A stretch of DNA of 34,799 nucleotides, from the NCBI GenBank assembly GCA_025455945.1, contig JALOLN010000002.1:1-34799 (forward strand). The letters are read 5' to 3'. The DNA comes from Actinomycetes bacterium. GTDB lineage: Bacteria; Actinomycetota; Actinomycetes; Prado026. Of this stretch, positions 1-7,210 are shown piece by piece. The notes under the pieces are model-generated. The model had not been told where the DNA came from and made no database searches. It was given only the letters and a program-made list of their open reading frames with translations. The stretch's first letter is position 1, and each line of letters begins with the position of its first letter. The position numbers were made by a program, and so were the translations under genes.

Positions 1-8
1 CGCGGTCC

Positions 9-1370
9 TCACATGGAGGCGATGAGCTTGTCGACGCGGTCGTCGACGGCCCGGAACGGGTCCTTGCACAGGACCGTGCGCTGCGCCTGGTCGTTGAGCT
101 TCAGGTGCACCCAGTCGACGGTGAAGTCGCGGCGGCGCTCCTGGGCGCGGCGGATGAACTCCCCGCGCAGTCGGGCGCGGGTCGTCTGCGGCGGCACGGT
201 CTTGGCGCGGAACACCTCCATGTCACGGGTCACCCGCTCCACCTGGCCGTGCCGCTCGAGGAGGTAGTACAGCCCGCGCCGGCGGTTGACGTCGTGGTAG
301 GCGAGGTCCAGCTGGGCGATCCGCGGCGACGACAGCGCCAGGTCGTGCTTGTCCTGGTACCGCTCCACCAGCCGCAGCTTGATCACCCAGTCGATCTCCC
401 GGCCGACGAGGGAGAGGTCGCCGGTCTCGACGGCCCGCAGGGTGCGCTCCCACAGGTCCAGCACCCGGTGCACGGTCGGGTCGTCCAGGCCGCGGCGGGT
501 GACGAAGTCGCGGGCCTTCGAGCAGTACTCGCTCTGGATCTCCAGGGCGGAGACCTCCCGCCCGTTGGCCAGCCGGATGCGCCGACGTCCGGTGGGGTCG
601 TGGCTGATCTCGCGGATGGCCCGGATCGGGTTCTCCAGGGTGAGGTCGCGCATGACGACGCCCTGCTCGACCATGCGCAGCACCAGGTCGGCGCTGCCCA
701 CCTTGAGCAGGGTGGTCGGCTCGGCCATCGTGGAGTCGCCGACGATGACGTGCAGCCGGCGGTAGCGCTCGGCGTCCGCGTGCGGCTCGTCACGGGTGTT
801 GATGATCGGCCGGCTGCGGGTCGTCGCGCTGGACACGCCCTCCCAGATGTGCTCGGCGCGCTGGCTGAGGCAGTAGACGGCCCCGCGGGGGGTCTGCAGC
901 ACCTTGCCCGCCCCGCACACCAGCTGCCGGGTGACGAGGAACGGGATGAGGACGTCGGACAGCCGGGTGAAGTCCCCGGACCGGCTGACCAGGTAGTTCT
1001 CGTGACAGCCGTAGGAGTTCCCCGCCGAGTCGGTGTTGTTCTTGAACAGGTACACGTCGCCGGGGATGCCCTCCTCGTGCAGCCGTCGCTCGGCGTCGAC
1101 GAGCAGCCCCTCGAGGATCCGCTCGCCGGCCCGGTCGTGGACGACCAGCTCGGTCAGCTCGTCGCACTCCGGCGTCGCGTACTCCGGGTGGCTGCCGACG
1201 TCGAGGTAGAGCCGGGCGCCGTTGCGGAGGAACACGTTGCTGCTGCGGCCCCAGGAGACGACGCGGCGGAACAGGTAGCGGGCCACCTCGTCCGGGGAGA
1301 GCCGGCGCTGCCCGCGGAACGTGCAGGTCACGCCGTACTCGGTCTCCAGCCCGAAGATGCGGCGGTCCAC
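9..1370 (-). CDS. pafA: Pup--protein ligase PafA
   Basis: This 453-aa protein ligates the C-terminal glutamate of Pup to lysines of target proteins, using ATP, and so marks them for the proteasome. It belongs to the carboxylate-amine ligase (glutamine synthetase-like) fold. Seen in the sequence: the N-terminal nucleotide/metal motif GLETEYG (residues 7-13), the active-site loop YLDVGSHPEY with Asp57 as the probable catalytic base, FKNNTDSAGNSYGCHENY and INTRDEPHAD motifs, and a C-terminal segment ending VDKLIASM that closely resembles mycobacterial PafA. Length is normal for the family. The start is GTG at 1370, four nucleotides after the prcA stop, so the gene is the last member of pup-prcB-prcA-pafA. 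Asp57 and the short N-terminus separate it from its paralogue Dop at 7217-8737. Confidence 0.97.
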   Translation of the reverse strand: MDRRIFGLETEYGVTCTFRGQRRLSPDEVARYLFRRVVSWGRSSNVFLRNGARLYLDVGSHPEYATPECDELTELVVHDRAGERILEGLLVDAERRLHEEGIPGDVYLFKNNTDSAGNSYGCHENYLVSRSGDFTRLSDVLIPFLVTRQLVCGAGKVLQTPRGAVYCLSQRAEHIWEGVSSATTRSRPIINTRDEPHADAERYRRLHVIVGDSTMAEPTTLLKVGSADLVLRMVEQGVVMRDLTLENPIRAIREISHDPTGRRRIRLANGREVSALEIQSEYCSKARDFVTRRGLDDPTVHRVLDLWERTLRAVETGDLSLVGREIDWVIKLRLVERYQDKHDLALSSPRIAQLDLAYHDVNRRRGLYYLLERHGQVERVTRDMEVFRAKTVPPQTTRARLRGEFIRRAQERRRDFTVDWVHLKLNDQAQRTVLCKDPFRAVDDRVDKLIASM

Positions 1371-1374
1371 GGGG

Positions 1375-2100
1375 TCAGGACCCGTTGTCGTCGGCCGCGG
1401 ACGCGGTCCCGGCGAGCAGCGCGGCGAGCCGCTCGCCGGTGAGGCGACGGAACTTGCGGGTCAGCGGCCGGGTGCGGTCGAGGACGGCGACCTCGAGCTG
1501 GCCACCGGGCAGCTCGCGGGCCTGCTCCCCGCCCTGCCCGGAAAGGACGGCGACGGCCAGCTGCAAGGCCCCGACCAGGTCCAGCCCGTCGGTGTAGCGC
1601 TCCCCGAGCGCCGTGGCGATCTGCTCCGCCTGCCCGCCCATGGACACGAACCCGTGCTCGTCACCCACCGAGCCGTCGAACGTGAGCCGGTACATCTGGT
1701 CGTCGGCAGCGCTGTCACCCACCTCGGCGACGACGATCTCGACCTCGTACGGCTTGGTCGTCTCGGTGAAGATCGTCCCCAGCGTCTGCGCGTAGGCGTT
1801 GGCGAGCCCGCGCCCGGTGACGTCGCGGCGGTCGTAGGAGTAGCCCCGCAGGTCGGCCAGCCGCACGCCGGCGACCCGCAGGTTCTCGAACTCGTTGTAC
1901 TTCCCGACCGCGGCGAAGGCGATCCGGTCGTAGATCTCGCTCACCTTGTGCAGGGCCCGCGACGGGTTCTCGGCGACGAAGAGGATCCCGTCGGCGTACT
2001 GCAGGACGACGACGCTGCGCCCGCGGGCGATGCCCTTGCGGGCGTAGTCGGCCTTGTCCTTGATGATCTGCTCGGGCGAGACGTAGAAGGGCATCGACAC
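1375..2100 (-). CDS. prcA: Proteasome alpha subunit PrcA
   Basis: This 241-aa subunit forms the outer rings of the 20S proteasome, gating the pore and docking the Arc/Mpa ATPase. The N-terminus reads MSMPFYVSPEQIIKD, matching the YISPEQ gate region of actinobacterial alpha subunits, followed by ARKGIARG, FVAENPSRALHK and YDRRDVTGRGLANAYAQTLG, all typical of PrcA. There is no N-terminal catalytic threonine, as expected for an alpha subunit. The GTG start at 2100 aligns best with the family; an ATG two codons later (2094) is an alternative. It follows prcB after a 34-nt gap and is 4 nt from pafA, consistent with one transcript. Confidence 0.97.
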   Translation of the reverse strand: MSMPFYVSPEQIIKDKADYARKGIARGRSVVVLQYADGILFVAENPSRALHKVSEIYDRIAFAAVGKYNEFENLRVAGVRLADLRGYSYDRRDVTGRGLANAYAQTLGTIFTETTKPYEVEIVVAEVGDSAADDQMYRLTFDGSVGDEHGFVSMGGQAEQIATALGERYTDGLDLVGALQLAVAVLSGQGGEQARELPGGQLEVAVLDRTRPLTRKFRRLTGERLAALLAGTASAADDNGS

Positions 2101-2134
2101 CGTAGGTGGTCCTCGCAGCTCGAAGGGGCGCCGG

Positions 2135-2977
2135 TCAGGGCAGCGGCACGGCAGAGGGGCCGTCGGGCCGGGCCATCCGGGCGGCCACCACCCGCTCGAC
2201 GAGAGCCCCGATCTCGTCGTCGGGCAGCCGGCGGTAGCCGTCCGGGCCGACCAGCGCGACGACCGGGAAGATCCGCCGGGCCAGATCGGGCCCGCCGGTC
2301 GCCGAGTCGTCGTCCGCGGCGTCGTACAGCGACTCCACGACCGCCGACACCGCCTGCTCCTGGTTCAGCTGGGGGCCGTAGAGCTTCTTCAGGGCCCCGC
2401 GGGCGAACATCGCCCCGGACCCGACGGCGTGGAAGGCGTGCTCCTCGTACCGGCCCCCGGTGACGTCGTAGGAGAAGATCCGGCCGGCCTCCTGCTCGAG
2501 GTCGAAGCCGGCGAACAGCGGCACCACGGCCAGGCCCTGCATGGCCAGGCCCAGGTTGGAGCGGATCAGGGTCGCCAGCCGGTTGGCCTTGCCGTCGAGG
2601 GACAGCGACGTCCCCTCGATCTTCTCGTAGTGCTCGAGCTCGACCTGGAACAGGCGCACCAGCTCGACCGCCAGGCCCGCCGTGCCGGCGATCCCGACCG
2701 CGGAGTACTCGTCGGCCGGGAAGACCTTCTCGATGTCCCGCTGGGCGATGACGTTGCCCATGGTCGCCCGCCGGTCGCCGGCCATGACGACCCCGCCGGA
2801 GAACGTGGCGGCCACGATGGTCGTCCCGTGCGGCGCCGCCACCGAACCGTCGGGCAGCGCCCGGCCCCCGGGCAGCAGCTCGGGGGCGTAGTCGTGCAGG
2901 AAGTCGGTGAACGAGGAGGTCCCCGGGGCCAGGAAGGCCGCCGGGAGCGCGCCGGAGCCCGGCCTGGGGTCGCTCAC
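2135..2977 (-). CDS. prcB: Proteasome beta subunit PrcB (precursor)
   Basis: This 280-aa precursor forms the catalytic inner rings of the 20S proteasome. A propeptide of about 51 residues precedes Gly51-Thr52 in the motif HGTTIVAATFSGG, so Thr52 should become the N-terminal nucleophile after autocleavage. GDRRATMGN with the conserved Asp, the Lys region IEKVFPAD and SVGIAGTAGLA follow in the family order. The GTG start at 2977 overlaps the pup stop codon in a GTGA arrangement, which decides the start: the reading frame remains open upstream to about 3304, but that stretch only shadows pup. Translation is probably coupled to pup. Confidence 0.96.
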   Translation of the reverse strand: MSDPRPGSGALPAAFLAPGTSSFTDFLHDYAPELLPGGRALPDGSVAAPHGTTIVAATFSGGVVMAGDRRATMGNVIAQRDIEKVFPADEYSAVGIAGTAGLAVELVRLFQVELEHYEKIEGTSLSLDGKANRLATLIRSNLGLAMQGLAVVPLFAGFDLEQEAGRIFSYDVTGGRYEEHAFHAVGSGAMFARGALKKLYGPQLNQEQAVSAVVESLYDAADDDSATGGPDLARRIFPVVALVGPDGYRRLPDDEIGALVERVVAARMARPDGPSAVPLP

Positions 2978-3192
2978 TGGCCACCCTTCTGCACGAACGA
3001 CTTCACGAACTCCTCGGAGTTCTGCTCCAGCACCTCGTCGATCTCGTCGAGGATCGCGTCCACGTCGGCGTCGAGCTCCGCCTTGCGTTCGGCGACCGCC
3101 GCCGACGCCGCCGCCTCCGGGGCGTCCTCGGTCTGCTCGCCGCGCCGGGCGGCCCGCTCCTGGCCGCCGGTATCCCGGTCCCTGCTCGTCAC
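2974..3192 (-). CDS. pup: Prokaryotic ubiquitin-like protein Pup
   Basis: This 72-aa protein is the tag ligated to proteasome substrates. It ends in Gly-Gly-Gln, so the C-terminal Gln must be deamidated to Glu by Dop before PafA can use it. The N-terminal half is charged and low in structure (residues 1-30); residues 35-62 are rich in Ala, Glu, Asp and Leu and fit the helix that binds the Arc/Mpa coiled coil. The C-terminal SEEFVKSFVQKGGQ is diagnostic. It is slightly longer than the 64-residue M. tuberculosis protein, the extra length being N-terminal. The start is GTG at 3192 with GGAG about 6 nt upstream. It heads the pup-prcB-prcA-pafA operon. Unusually, dop is not its neighbour; a redox operon lies between. 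Confidence 0.97.
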   Translation of the reverse strand: MTSRDRDTGGQERAARRGEQTEDAPEAAASAAVAERKAELDADVDAILDEIDEVLEQNSEEFVKSFVQKGGQ

Positions 3193-3225
3193 GGTGGTCT
3201 CCGATCGTCCGGACGTACAGCACTG

Positions 3226-3231
3226 AACCTA
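3226..3231 (-). promoter_or_regulatory. Candidate -10 of the pup-proteasome operon
   Basis: On the minus strand TATAGGTT occurs about 34 nt upstream of the pup GTG, containing TAGGTT, which fits the actinobacterial TANNNT -10 pattern. No convincing TTGACA-like -35 is seen at 17-18 nt. The 206-nt divergent region to 3398 has no other good -10 on this strand. Confidence 0.35.
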
Positions 3232-3336
3232 TACGTCGGCAGACCGCACGGCCCGCTGAGCAGGTCCGGGGGATTGCCTTGCACGGACCCGACGCGCCGC
3301 GCACCGGCTACCGAGCGTTACCGCCGCTGGCGCCGT

Positions 3337-3374
3337 GTTAGCACTCGGTTAGTGGTCGGCTGGAGCGCTCTTAG
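3337..3374. promoter_or_regulatory. Phased TTAG repeats in the pup/redox-operon intergenic region
   Basis: GTTAG occurs at 3337 and 3348 (11 nt apart), and CTTAG at 3370 (22 nt further), so three TTAG cores lie on about the same face of the helix just upstream of the 3399 start. Direct repeats with 11-nt spacing are typical of OmpR/PhoB-type response-regulator sites. TTAGCACTC (3338-3346) is also identical to the left half of the CIRCE/HrcA operator, but the right half is absent at the required spacing. Function is inferred only. Confidence 0.3.
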
Positions 3375-3398
3375 CCACTGGGGCGCGACCGTGGCCCC

Positions 3399-3866
3399 AT
3401 GAGACCACCCGCACCGGGGCGGCCCCGCCGGCCGGGCCGCCGTCGCGACCGGGCCCTGCGGCTCGTCGACACCCTCACCGCCGGCGCGGTCGCCGGCGCG
3501 ATCATCGCCACCGGCGCCGTCGCGACCGCGTTCGCGGACGCCGCGGCGCCGGCTCCGGGACCTGGGACCGCCGACCCCGCGGCCCCCACCGGCCCGGCGT
3601 CGACGGCCCGCCCGGGCGCTCTCCTGGCACCGACCACGCCACCTGCCGCCGTGCCCAGCCCGACGCGGACGCCGGCCCGGCCGCGGGCTACGGCGCCGGC
3701 TGCCGCCACCCGCACCAGTGCCCCCCGGCCGGCGAAGACGGTGGCGAAGCCCGCGGCGAAGGCGCCCGCGAGCCCGCGGAGCACCGCGCCGAAGCCCGCG
3801 CCGCCGCCGCCGGCTCCCCCGCCTCCGCCGCCACCGCAGCCGAGCGCCTCGACGGGCGGGTCGTGA
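3399..3866 (+). CDS. Small membrane-anchored Pro/Ala-rich protein, first gene of redox operon
   Basis: This 155-aa protein has a basic N-terminus (residues 1-20, rich in Arg and Pro), one hydrophobic segment at about 23-47 that could be a signal anchor or signal peptide ending near AFADAAAP, and then an almost pure Pro/Ala/Thr/Ser tail with a run of ten prolines broken by one Ala. I recognise no domain. Its position at the head of the operon is where related clusters often encode an FMN_bind protein, the substrate of the flavin transferase, but no FMN_bind domain or Ser/Thr flavinylation motif of the DxxSGATxS type is visible. Its TGA overlaps the apbE start. Composition makes homology calls unreliable; the reading frame itself is supported by the clean coupling to the next gene. 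Confidence 0.65.
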   Translation: MRPPAPGRPRRPGRRRDRALRLVDTLTAGAVAGAIIATGAVATAFADAAAPAPGPGTADPAAPTGPASTARPGALLAPTTPPAAVPSPTRTPARPRATAPAAATRTSAPRPAKTVAKPAAKAPASPRSTAPKPAPPPPAPPPPPPPQPSASTGGS

Positions 3867-4846
3867 TGCCCGTCGGGCAGGTCGTGGACGCCGAGGCAGA
3901 CGTCGAGGCGGCCGAGGAGTGGCCGCTGTGGGGGGGCACCGCCAGGGTGGTGGTCCGCGTCCCGCAGGCCGACGCCGCCCGCGCGGCCGCGGACCGGCAC
4001 ACCGCCGTCGCGTCCGTCCGGGCAGTCGTCGCCGCCGTGGACTCCGCGTGCAGCCGGTTCCGTCCCGACTCCGAGGTGGTCCGGCTCGGCCGCGCCCGGG
4101 GGCGCGCGGTGCCGGTCTCGCCGGTGCTGGCCGACGCGGTCGCCGCGGCGCTGCGCGCGGCCAGGGTCACCGACGGCGCTGTCGACCCCACGATCGGCGC
4201 CGCGATGGTCGCCGCCGGATACGACCGCGACCTGGCCGTCCTGCCGCCGGACCGGCCGGCCGGGCTGGTCGCGGCCCGACGCCGGGCGGACTGGCGGGAC
4301 GTCTGTCTCGACCGGACCGCGGGGACGCTGCGGGTGCCCGACGGCGTCGTCCTGGACCTAGGCGCCACCGCCAAGGCCTGGGCCGCCGACCGCGCGGCCG
4401 CGGCGGCGCACGCCGCCACCGGCCGGCCCGTGCTGGTCGGCCTGTGCGGCGACCTGGCAGCCACCGGCACCCACTCGGGGACGCCATGGGTGGTCGGGGT
4501 GCGCGAGCGGCCGGAGGACGCCGACACGGCGTTGGTCGCCGTCGAGGACGGCGGGCTGGCGACGTCGACGACGAGATCCCGGCGCTGGCGGATGGCCGGC
4601 CGCCCGGTCCACCACCTGCTCGACCCGGTCACGGGCCTGCCGGTGCGCGAGGTGTGGCGGAGCGTCACGGTGGCCGCCGCCAGCTGCCTCGACGCGAACA
4701 CGGCGTCCACTGCCACGGTGGTCAAGGGCCCGGCCGGGGCCGGGTGGCTGGCGGCCACCGGGCTGCCCGCCCGGCTGGTCTCCGCCGACGGCAGGGTCGA
4801 GCTGCTCGGCGGCTGGCCCGCTGACGCCCAGGACCGGGTCGCATGA
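3866..4846 (+). CDS. apbE: FAD:protein FMN transferase, ApbE family
   Basis: This 326-aa enzyme is of the family that transfers FMN from FAD onto Ser/Thr of target proteins. Family motifs in order: SRFRPDSE (63-70), GAVDPTIG (104-111), LDLGATAKAWAADRAA (163-178), the flavin/metal region HHLLDPVTGLP (249-259), and SCLDANTASTA near 273-283 with the Asp276 and Thr/Ser metal ligands. The start is taken at ATG 3866, sharing TGATG with the upstream stop; GTG 3863 is an alternative one codon earlier. No signal peptide or lipobox is visible, so it may act in the cytoplasm, unlike many exported ApbE proteins. Its own 3' end overlaps the next gene by ATGA. Its substrate is not obvious in this operon. 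Confidence 0.88.
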   Translation: MPVGQVVDAEADVEAAEEWPLWGGTARVVVRVPQADAARAAADRHTAVASVRAVVAAVDSACSRFRPDSEVVRLGRARGRAVPVSPVLADAVAAALRAARVTDGAVDPTIGAAMVAAGYDRDLAVLPPDRPAGLVAARRRADWRDVCLDRTAGTLRVPDGVVLDLGATAKAWAADRAAAAAHAATGRPVLVGLCGDLAATGTHSGTPWVVGVRERPEDADTALVAVEDGGLATSTTRSRRWRMAGRPVHHLLDPVTGLPVREVWRSVTVAAASCLDANTASTATVVKGPAGAGWLAATGLPARLVSADGRVELLGGWPADAQDRVA

Positions 4847-5625
4847 GCGCCGGCGGGCCCAGCGCCCTGTTCGAGCTGTCGCTGGATCCGAAGCTCGCGT
4901 GGTACCTCACCCGGGCCAGCGGTCTGGTGCTGCTCGTCCTGCTCACGGTCGCCGTGCTCCTGGGCGTCGGCAGCCGACTGGGGGCGGCAGGCGGGCGGGT
5001 GCCGCGGTTCGTGGCCACGGACCTGCACCGGCGGATCAGTCTGCTCGCCACGGCCTTCCTCGGCCTGCACATCGCGACGTCGATTGCCGACAGCTGGGCG
5101 ACCATCACCTGGCTGGATGCGGTGGTCCCGTTCGTGGGCAGCTATCGACCGGTCTGGCTGGGCCTCGGCACGCTCGCCGTGGACCTGCTGCTGGCCGTCG
5201 TGGTGACCAGCCTGCTGCGCCACCGGCTCGGGCCGCGGTCCTGGCGAGCGGTCCACCTGCTCGCCTATGCCGCCTGGCCGGTCGCCGTCCTGCACGGGCT
5301 GGGCACCGGCTCGGACACCCAGCGGTCGTGGGTGCTCGTCCTCACCCTCGGCTGCGTCGGCGCCGTGCTGCTCGCGCTCGGCCGCCGCCTCCTTCCCCTC
5401 CCCCTCCCCCCTCATGCGCATCATGGGTCCCTTGAGGCGAATAGACCGCGTTCTCGCGCCCTTCACGGCGGGCTCGGGCGGGGCATGCGCTGGCTCGTCG
5501 CCGTCGTCGTGCTGCCGCTGGTCCCACTCGCCCTGGCTGCCTGGGCGCTTGACGGCCCGCTCGCCCCGGGGTGGGGCCAGCGCGCGGGGACACCGCCCCC
5601 GCCCGCGGCCGGGAGCGCGCCATGA
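4843..5625 (+). CDS. Ferric-reductase-like transmembrane heme protein
   Basis: This 260-aa integral membrane protein resembles ferric reductase-like transmembrane domains. About six hydrophobic helices are visible (roughly 22-42, 63-83, 104-126, 136-153, 163-182 and 215-236). Four histidines, His62, His76, His138 and His151, are placed in two facing helices as expected for bis-histidine heme ligands. It could pass electrons across the membrane between cytoplasmic NuoF-like/ferredoxin partners and an external acceptor (inference). It overlaps apbE by ATGA and the next gene by ATGA. Residues about 183-206 (5391-5460) are anomalous: a C-rich run and then rare codons (CTT, AAT, AGA, CGT, TCT, CAT) in a loop before the last helix, suggesting an inserted sequence that kept the frame. 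Confidence 0.82.
   Translation: MSAGGPSALFELSLDPKLAWYLTRASGLVLLVLLTVAVLLGVGSRLGAAGGRVPRFVATDLHRRISLLATAFLGLHIATSIADSWATITWLDAVVPFVGSYRPVWLGLGTLAVDLLLAVVVTSLLRHRLGPRSWRAVHLLAYAAWPVAVLHGLGTGSDTQRSWVLVLTLGCVGAVLLALGRRLLPLPLPPHAHHGSLEANRPRSRALHGGLGRGMRWLVAVVVLPLVPLALAAWALDGPLAPGWGQRAGTPPPPAAGSAP
5391..5466 (+). repeat. Possible in-frame inserted element inside the ferric-reductase-like gene
   Basis: This stretch starts with a polypyrimidine run (5391-5413), then has the self-complementary ATGCGCAT (5414-5421) and a short CGCG-TTCT-CGCG hairpin (5448-5459). Codons in the gene frame include AGA, AAT, CTT, CGT and TCT, which are almost absent from neighbouring genes. It encodes a charged loop between the fifth and sixth helices. 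I see no second copy in this window, so the label of repeat or element is inference from composition. Confidence 0.4.
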
Positions 5626-6992
5626 GCGTCCGGCCGGCCGAGCGGTCGCCGGCCGATGAGCGGGCGGTGGCGCCGTCGGTCCCGGGGCCCGGGCGGGTGC
5701 TACGCGGGCTGCGGGCGGACGGCGCCGCGCTGACCCTGGCCGAGCACCTGCGGGTGCACGGGCCGCTCATCGACCATGGCGGGCACCGGCGCGGCGAGCA
5801 CGCCGTCGTCGGGCTGGCCGAGGCGGCGGGCCTACGTGGCCGTGGTGGCGGCGGCTTCCCGCTGGCCGACAAGCTGCGCACGGTCGTGGGTGCGGCGGGC
5901 CACACCCGCCGTCCGGTCGTCGTCGTCAACGCGGCCGAGAGCGAGCCGGCGTCGCGCAAGGACGCCGTGCTGCTGACCCGGACACCGCACCTGGTGCTCG
6001 ACGGCGCCGCTCTCGCCGCGGCGGCGGTGGGCGCCAGGGACGTCGTCGTCTGGCTGCACCGCGGTGACGTCGCAGGCGCGCGGGCGGCACGGGCCGCGGT
6101 CGGGGAACGTGCAGCGACCGGCGTCCTCGGCGTCCGGCACCGGGTCGTGGAGGGTCCGCCGCGCTACGTCGCCGGTGAGGCCTCAGCCATCGCGGCACAC
6201 CTGTCGGGCGGCCCGGCGCGGCCGCGGGTCACCCCGCCCCGGGTCGCGCAGCGCGGGGTGCACGGCCGCCCGACGCTGGTCTCCAATGCCGAGACGCTGG
6301 CCCACCTCGCCCTCGTGGCGCGGCACGGCCCTGGCTGGTTCCGCGCGCTCGGCACCCCGGAGGAGCCGGGCACGACGCTGGTCACGGTGCTCGGCGCGGT
6401 CGGCGTGCCGGGCGTCGTCGAGGTGCCGGTGGGCACCCCGCTGGGCGCCGTGCTGGCCCCGACCGGAGGTCCCCCACCAGTCGGTGGCGCTGTGCTGGTC
6501 GGCGGGTACGCCGGCACCTGGCTGCCCGCTGACCGGGCGCTGCCGCTGCCCTGGTCCCAGGCCGGGCTGGCCGCCGCCGGCGGCACCCCCGGGGTCGGGC
6601 TGGTCGCCGTGCTGCCGGCGGACGCCTGCCCGGTGGCCGAGACCGCCCGGCTGGTCGGCTGGCTGGCCGGCGAGGGCGCCCAGCAGTGCGGCCCCTGCCT
6701 CAACGGGCTGCCCGCACTGGCGGGGGCCTGCCGGGCCCTGGCGGCCGGTCCGGCGTCCGATGCCGCGGCGGCACCCGGGCTGTTGCACCGCTGGGCCGGC
6801 ATGGTCGAGGGCCGCGGAGCCTGCCACCACCCGGATGGCGTCGCCGGGCTGGTCCGCTCCCTGCTCGCGGCGTTCCCCGATGAGGTCGCCCGGCACGCCG
6901 CCGGGCGGCCCTGCCCGGCCGCGGCGGTCACCGCGACGCGCTCGGTGCTGCCGCTGCCGCCGCCCGAGCCGGGGGGGCCGGCATGGCGCTGA
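5622..6992 (+). CDS. NuoF-like NADH:acceptor oxidoreductase subunit
   Basis: This 456-aa protein resembles the NADH/FMN-binding subunit of complex I and related dehydrogenases. GRGGGGFPLADKL (73-85) and NAAESEPASRKD (103-114) are degenerate forms of the NuoF glycine-rich NADH/FMN motifs; LVSNAETLAHL (219-229) corresponds to the ISNVET segment; an SLBB-like region follows at about 245-300; and a C-terminal iron-sulfur region has Cys356, Cys359 (QCGPC) and Cys401 (GACHHPDG), with Cys370 as a possible fourth. The canonical SCGxCxxC is reduced, so whether a full 4Fe-4S cluster forms is open. The ATG at 5622 overlaps the previous stop, preferred over an in-frame upstream ATG at 5571. It is not part of a nuo operon and probably feeds electrons to the adjacent ferredoxin or heme protein. 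Confidence 0.85.
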   Translation: MSVRPAERSPADERAVAPSVPGPGRVLRGLRADGAALTLAEHLRVHGPLIDHGGHRRGEHAVVGLAEAAGLRGRGGGGFPLADKLRTVVGAAGHTRRPVVVVNAAESEPASRKDAVLLTRTPHLVLDGAALAAAAVGARDVVVWLHRGDVAGARAARAAVGERAATGVLGVRHRVVEGPPRYVAGEASAIAAHLSGGPARPRVTPPRVAQRGVHGRPTLVSNAETLAHLALVARHGPGWFRALGTPEEPGTTLVTVLGAVGVPGVVEVPVGTPLGAVLAPTGGPPPVGGAVLVGGYAGTWLPADRALPLPWSQAGLAAAGGTPGVGLVAVLPADACPVAETARLVGWLAGEGAQQCGPCLNGLPALAGACRALAAGPASDAAAAPGLLHRWAGMVEGRGACHHPDGVAGLVRSLLAAFPDEVARHAAGRPCPAAAVTATRSVLPLPPPEPGGPAWR

Positions 6993-7210
6993 CCCGGGAG
7001 CAGCGGGAGGAGGACGGCGTCGTCCTCGCGGTCGACTGGACCCGCTGCAAGGGCCACGGTCTGTGCGCGGAGCTGCTCCCCGAGGACCTCGACCTCGACG
7101 ACTGGGGCTTTCCGATCGTCGCGGGCCGTGTCCCGCAGCGGCGCGTGCACCTGGCCGAGCGGGCCAGCGCCGCGTGCCCGGTCATGGCGCTGCGCCTGCG
7201 CCCCGCCTGA
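6983..7210 (+). CDS. Small ferredoxin with CxxHxxC...CP cluster motif
   Basis: This 75-aa ferredoxin is of the short actinobacterial type often paired with P450s or flavoproteins. Cys22, Cys28 and Cys65 (in ACPVMAL) supply three cysteine ligands, while the usual second cysteine of CxxCxxC is His25 (CKGHGLC). This predicts a 3Fe-4S cluster or a 4Fe-4S cluster with an unusual ligand. It begins 10 nt inside the NuoF-like gene and is the last gene of the redox operon. Its TGA lies in the left arm of a strong hairpin shared with dop. Confidence 0.9.
   Translation: MALTREQREEDGVVLAVDWTRCKGHGLCAELLPEDLDLDDWGFPIVAGRVPQRRVHLAERASAACPVMALRLRPA

Noticed and set aside
3338..3371. Full CIRCE/HrcA operator
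   Set aside because: Only the left half TTAGCACTC matches. The nearest right-half-like sequence, GAGCGCTCTTA, is 16 nt away instead of 9 and is mismatched.
3688..5466. A 592-codon minus-strand open frame antisense to apbE and the heme protein
   Set aside because: The product is low-complexity Arg/Ala/Ser/Thr sequence with no motifs, while the plus strand encodes clear family proteins with coupled start and stop codons.
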